The position numbers were made by a program, and so were the translations under genes. A DNA stretch of 64,000 bases from assembly GCA_948146395.1 (NCBI GenBank), contig OX411552.1:49838258-49902257 (forward strand), in the 5' to 3' direction. The notes under the pieces were generated by a model that saw nothing but the letters and a program-made list of their open reading frames with translations, had not been told where the DNA came from and ran no database searches. This stretch comes from Fragum whitleyi. Taxonomy: Eukaryota; Mollusca; Bivalvia; Cardiida; Cardiidae. Shown in pieces: positions 61,590 through 64,000 of the stretch (its first letter is position 1; each line of letters opens with the position of its first letter).

Positions 61590-61950
61590 GCGTAATTAAT
61601 GAACTGGCAGGGCGGTCCTTAACCGTGACGCAATTGTTTGGGTTCTTTCGAATTTTAGTCGGTAATCATCGTTAACGCGTGCATATAACTCTATCCTAAA
61701 ACCTAAAGGATTCACGCGCTTTGAGAGAGTGAACAAATTTCATCGTTTGGTTACCAAGGCCTCGTAACTTCAGCTTGATTAAGCTGAAGTTACGAGGATT
61801 TGGTTACCAATCTACGATTTAAGGTCTCGAGTTATTTATGTCGACTCTCTTTAGAAGTAGATTGTATTAGATAAAAGCTGATTTCCCTTAACTTTAAGTG
61901 CAACGACCCGTTACTTAGGCTCCGCCCTGCCAGGGCATTAATCATGGATA
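61590..61950. repeat. MITE copy 2, inverted relative to copy 1
   Basis: Reads as the reverse complement of 59637-60010, including the CCGCCCTGCCAGGGCATTAA end, the CTTCAGCTT hairpin centre and the block TGCAACGACCCGTTACTTAG. Confidence 0.85.
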
Positions 61951-62724
61951 TACAATGCTACGAGTTGTATCTGTGATTTATATTTTTGAAATAATGCTCT
62001 CTGATTGGCCAATTCTCTTCAGGCGTGGTCTAAATAATGTTTTGTCATTTCTCTGTCCTACATAACGCAATAGACTCGGACTAGTGGTAAAGCCTCGCTG
62101 TCTGGCCATTATTACCACGAGTTCATTCCAAATGGGGAACGACTACTTCATAGTTCATACAAATTCTGCATACGGTTTTGTGATTGGGAACGTTTGTCAG
62201 AATATTTTGTCCACACATGGAGGAAAAAATGTAGAGAAAAGGTTTCAAAAGGTCTGTGTATGCGTAACAAAACAATTGAAAGATGGAAAAACTAGAATAT
62301 CCACATTCAAATGCTGTAAACCTCCAATGAAGAAGAATTTCGTATGCTATTGACTTAGGGAAAAAAGGAAAGATTATTCCAGTTGCCATCTTGTTTCTTC
62401 AATGTTGTACTGAAATGAATAAATAAATAAATGTTTTATTGACTGAATTGCATTTCAGTTGTAATTAGTTTTAAAAGAAAACACCGTAGGCAAAAAAAGT
62501 ACCGGATAAATGCATTTCTGATCAAATTTCTTGTTGCCCACATAGTGAGCACAACATGAGTTATTTTACAGATTTTGCGCGTGATAGCGCCATAATACAG
62601 AGTGCGCACTTTCTAGAACACGTAGGCCTGGCCGAATTTTAAATTTCGGCATTTTTTTTTTTTTTTGCCATTTGCAAATCGCCACGCTTGTCAATCAGGT
62701 AATCTGAAAGTTCGGCATAGATCG
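61951..62724. other. Intergenic, unrecognised open frame
   Basis: An 89-codon frame at 62084-62353 (+) has several cysteines but no family motif and no visible promoter or splice context; I do not call it a gene. Confidence 0.35.
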
Positions 62725-62769
62725 GAAATCTCGGTAATAAAGAAATTAATTTCTTTACTACGAGATTTC
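62725..62769. repeat. Short hairpin
   Basis: GAAATCTCGGTAATAAAGAA mirrored by TTCTTTACTACGAGATTTC. Confidence 0.75.
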
Positions 62770-62989
62770 CTATCTACATCTACAGATAGTTTTTCGCAAC
62801 CAGGTATAACAGAATCTGATAGCTGAATCAGATAAATTCTAAATAACCCCCTTACTGATAGTGAGAAAATAGGCAGTAGGTCTTTTTAATTCTGCACAGC
62901 ACAATAAGAGAGTATTAATTCCACAAGGCATGATAATCTGCTTTTGCCTTTTGACCCTTCCGTGTGTGTAATTCCGCTTATTTATCGTC

Positions 62990-63250
62990 GCTACCGTAGC
63001 ATATGCCCCCAGAAGACGGTTAATTGTAACGGGGGATGGTGCAAGGATACATGACGAAACTACTGCTGAGATCCGCAATGGCTCTTTAACGTGCTCGGTG
63101 TAAAGCACCGTCTCACGGGGCCAAGGTTTAACGTTTCATCCGAGAGACAATTAGTTTGCAAGTGTGCCAGCCCGGGAATCGAACCCACGCGGTCGAACTT
63201 CAATGGTTTTGATGTCGGTGCTCTAACACTGAGCTTAGCAGGCTGACCAA
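62990..63250 (-). repeat. tRNA-derived SINE, same family as 1-140
   Basis: B-box on the complement GGGTTCGATTCCC (63186-63174) and a decayed A-box near 63225-63240; the body contains TAACGTGCTCGGTGTAAAGC and CGTTTCATCCGAGAGACAAT shared with the copy at the left edge of the window. Confidence 0.75.
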
Positions 63251-63729
63251 TTTGGCCCTTCTCAATGAATGGTCGTGTTATATACACAATAACCCTTCAT
63301 TTGATTTACGAAGAATGTATAAAGTATTATATTCATTACTCTAACACTTTATCAAAGTGTTTGACTCTCACTGTCTGTCTGTGACATATCTACAGGTGTT
63401 TTCAAGTTACAATAAATCTAAACACCAAATGCATGTGCAACTTTAAACCATTTGACGCTATTACCATTTCAAACATTGAGCATACGACGCCAAAATATAC
63501 CTCAAGCGTTTTTTATTTATATTTCATTTATTATAATATCATCAGGATTTTTTTCTGTCAAAACTATATAAATTTGTCCCCATATTTTAACGTAGCACTC
63601 TATTGTTAAACCAGTAATGAGGATATTTAACTAATATTCATAAGGCACCTTTTCCTGCGATACAATATGAATCCGAACTCCGTGAATCCCTTAGAGTACA
63701 GAAATTCATTTGGTTTGTGACAGTGGCCG

Positions 63730-64000
63730 ATCAAAATAGCTCACCTCGAGGACTTCATGCTTAGGTGAACTAAACAAGAAGACCATGATGGTCCTAGATC
63801 GCTCACCTGAGTCTCTGACGCCTGGGACATCAGATCAATTAAATAGGCAGATGTCATAAAAATAATTTATACATAGAACCACTTTCATGAAGTTTGGGCC
63901 AAAATTGTGGCCCCTAGAATTATAACAAGACAAGAGCCGTCAAGAGACAGATTATGCTCCCCGAATAAGACATTGTCACAAAAACAAGACCCATGTTGGA
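63730..64000. repeat. Two CTCACCTGAG-family element ends, head to tail
   Basis: Right-end sequence (AGCTCACCTCGAGGACTTCATGC... at 63740-63775) is followed at once by a left end (AAGACCATGATGGTCC, CGCTCACCTGAG at 63802-63813). Same family as 39472-40785. The second copy runs toward the right edge, where another ACAAGAGCCGTCAAGAG start appears at about 63929. Confidence 0.6.

Noticed and set aside
62084..62353. 89-codon cysteine-containing frame
   Set aside because: No family motif, no splice or promoter context, and similar frames arise by chance at this density.

Overview
This 64 kb window is AT-rich, intron-containing animal DNA. The dense fold-back MITEs, tRNA-derived SINEs and the element family with CTCACCTGAG-type ends point to a bivalve mollusc; that is inference from repeat content, not from a marker gene. 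The only protein family I can support is mRNA cap guanine-N7 methyltransferase (RNMT), present in six copies. Four copies (A at 1.8-7.6 kb; B, C and D at 17.4-36.7 kb) are on the minus strand and two (E at 44.1-47.6 kb; F at 48.2-59.2 kb) on the plus strand, so D and E are head to head across about 7.4 kb of repeats. All copies that can be followed share one structure: a non-coding exon 1 behind a TATA promoter, then coding exons 2-10 with identical phases. The initiator ATG sits directly at the exon 2 splice acceptor.

Layout. 0-0.2 kb: SINE. 0.8-1.0 kb: fold-back element. 1.2-7.7 kb: RNMT copy A and its promoter, with a 1-bp frameshift in the last exon. 7.7-16.5 kb: no genes; MITEs, two copies of a tRNA-SINE and a GC-rich repeat element. 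16.6-36.8 kb: three near-identical 6.3 kb tandem units (B, C, D). Only D, the rightmost, has the 5' UTR exon and promoter; B and C are gene bodies without a visible promoter. Both unit junctions carry the same roughly 120 bp segment, an inverted copy of B's 3' flank. 36.8-44.0 kb: repeats, including a 143 bp minisatellite inside a transposon-like element and a CT microsatellite. 44.0-47.6 kb: copy E, cut off in exon 5. 48.2-60.1 kb: copy F, whose exon 8 is broken by a 5'-truncated LINE and whose last intron holds a roughly 3 kb fold-back transposon nested in another element. 60-64 kb: MITEs and SINEs, no genes.

Function. RNMT methylates the 5' guanosine cap of mRNA in the nucleus. These paralogues lack the long N-terminal regulatory region of vertebrate RNMT, have an altered SAM-binding loop, and carry a roughly 50-residue C-terminal tail past the usual end of the fold. 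Four promoters share a conserved module of about 100 bp ending in a TATA box. A TATA-driven, expanding and decaying gene family suggests an inducible or lineage-specific paralogue group rather than the single housekeeping enzyme; this is a hypothesis. By sequence only D has promoter, intact frame and all exons. A is slightly damaged, B and C are intact frames without promoters, and E and F are broken.
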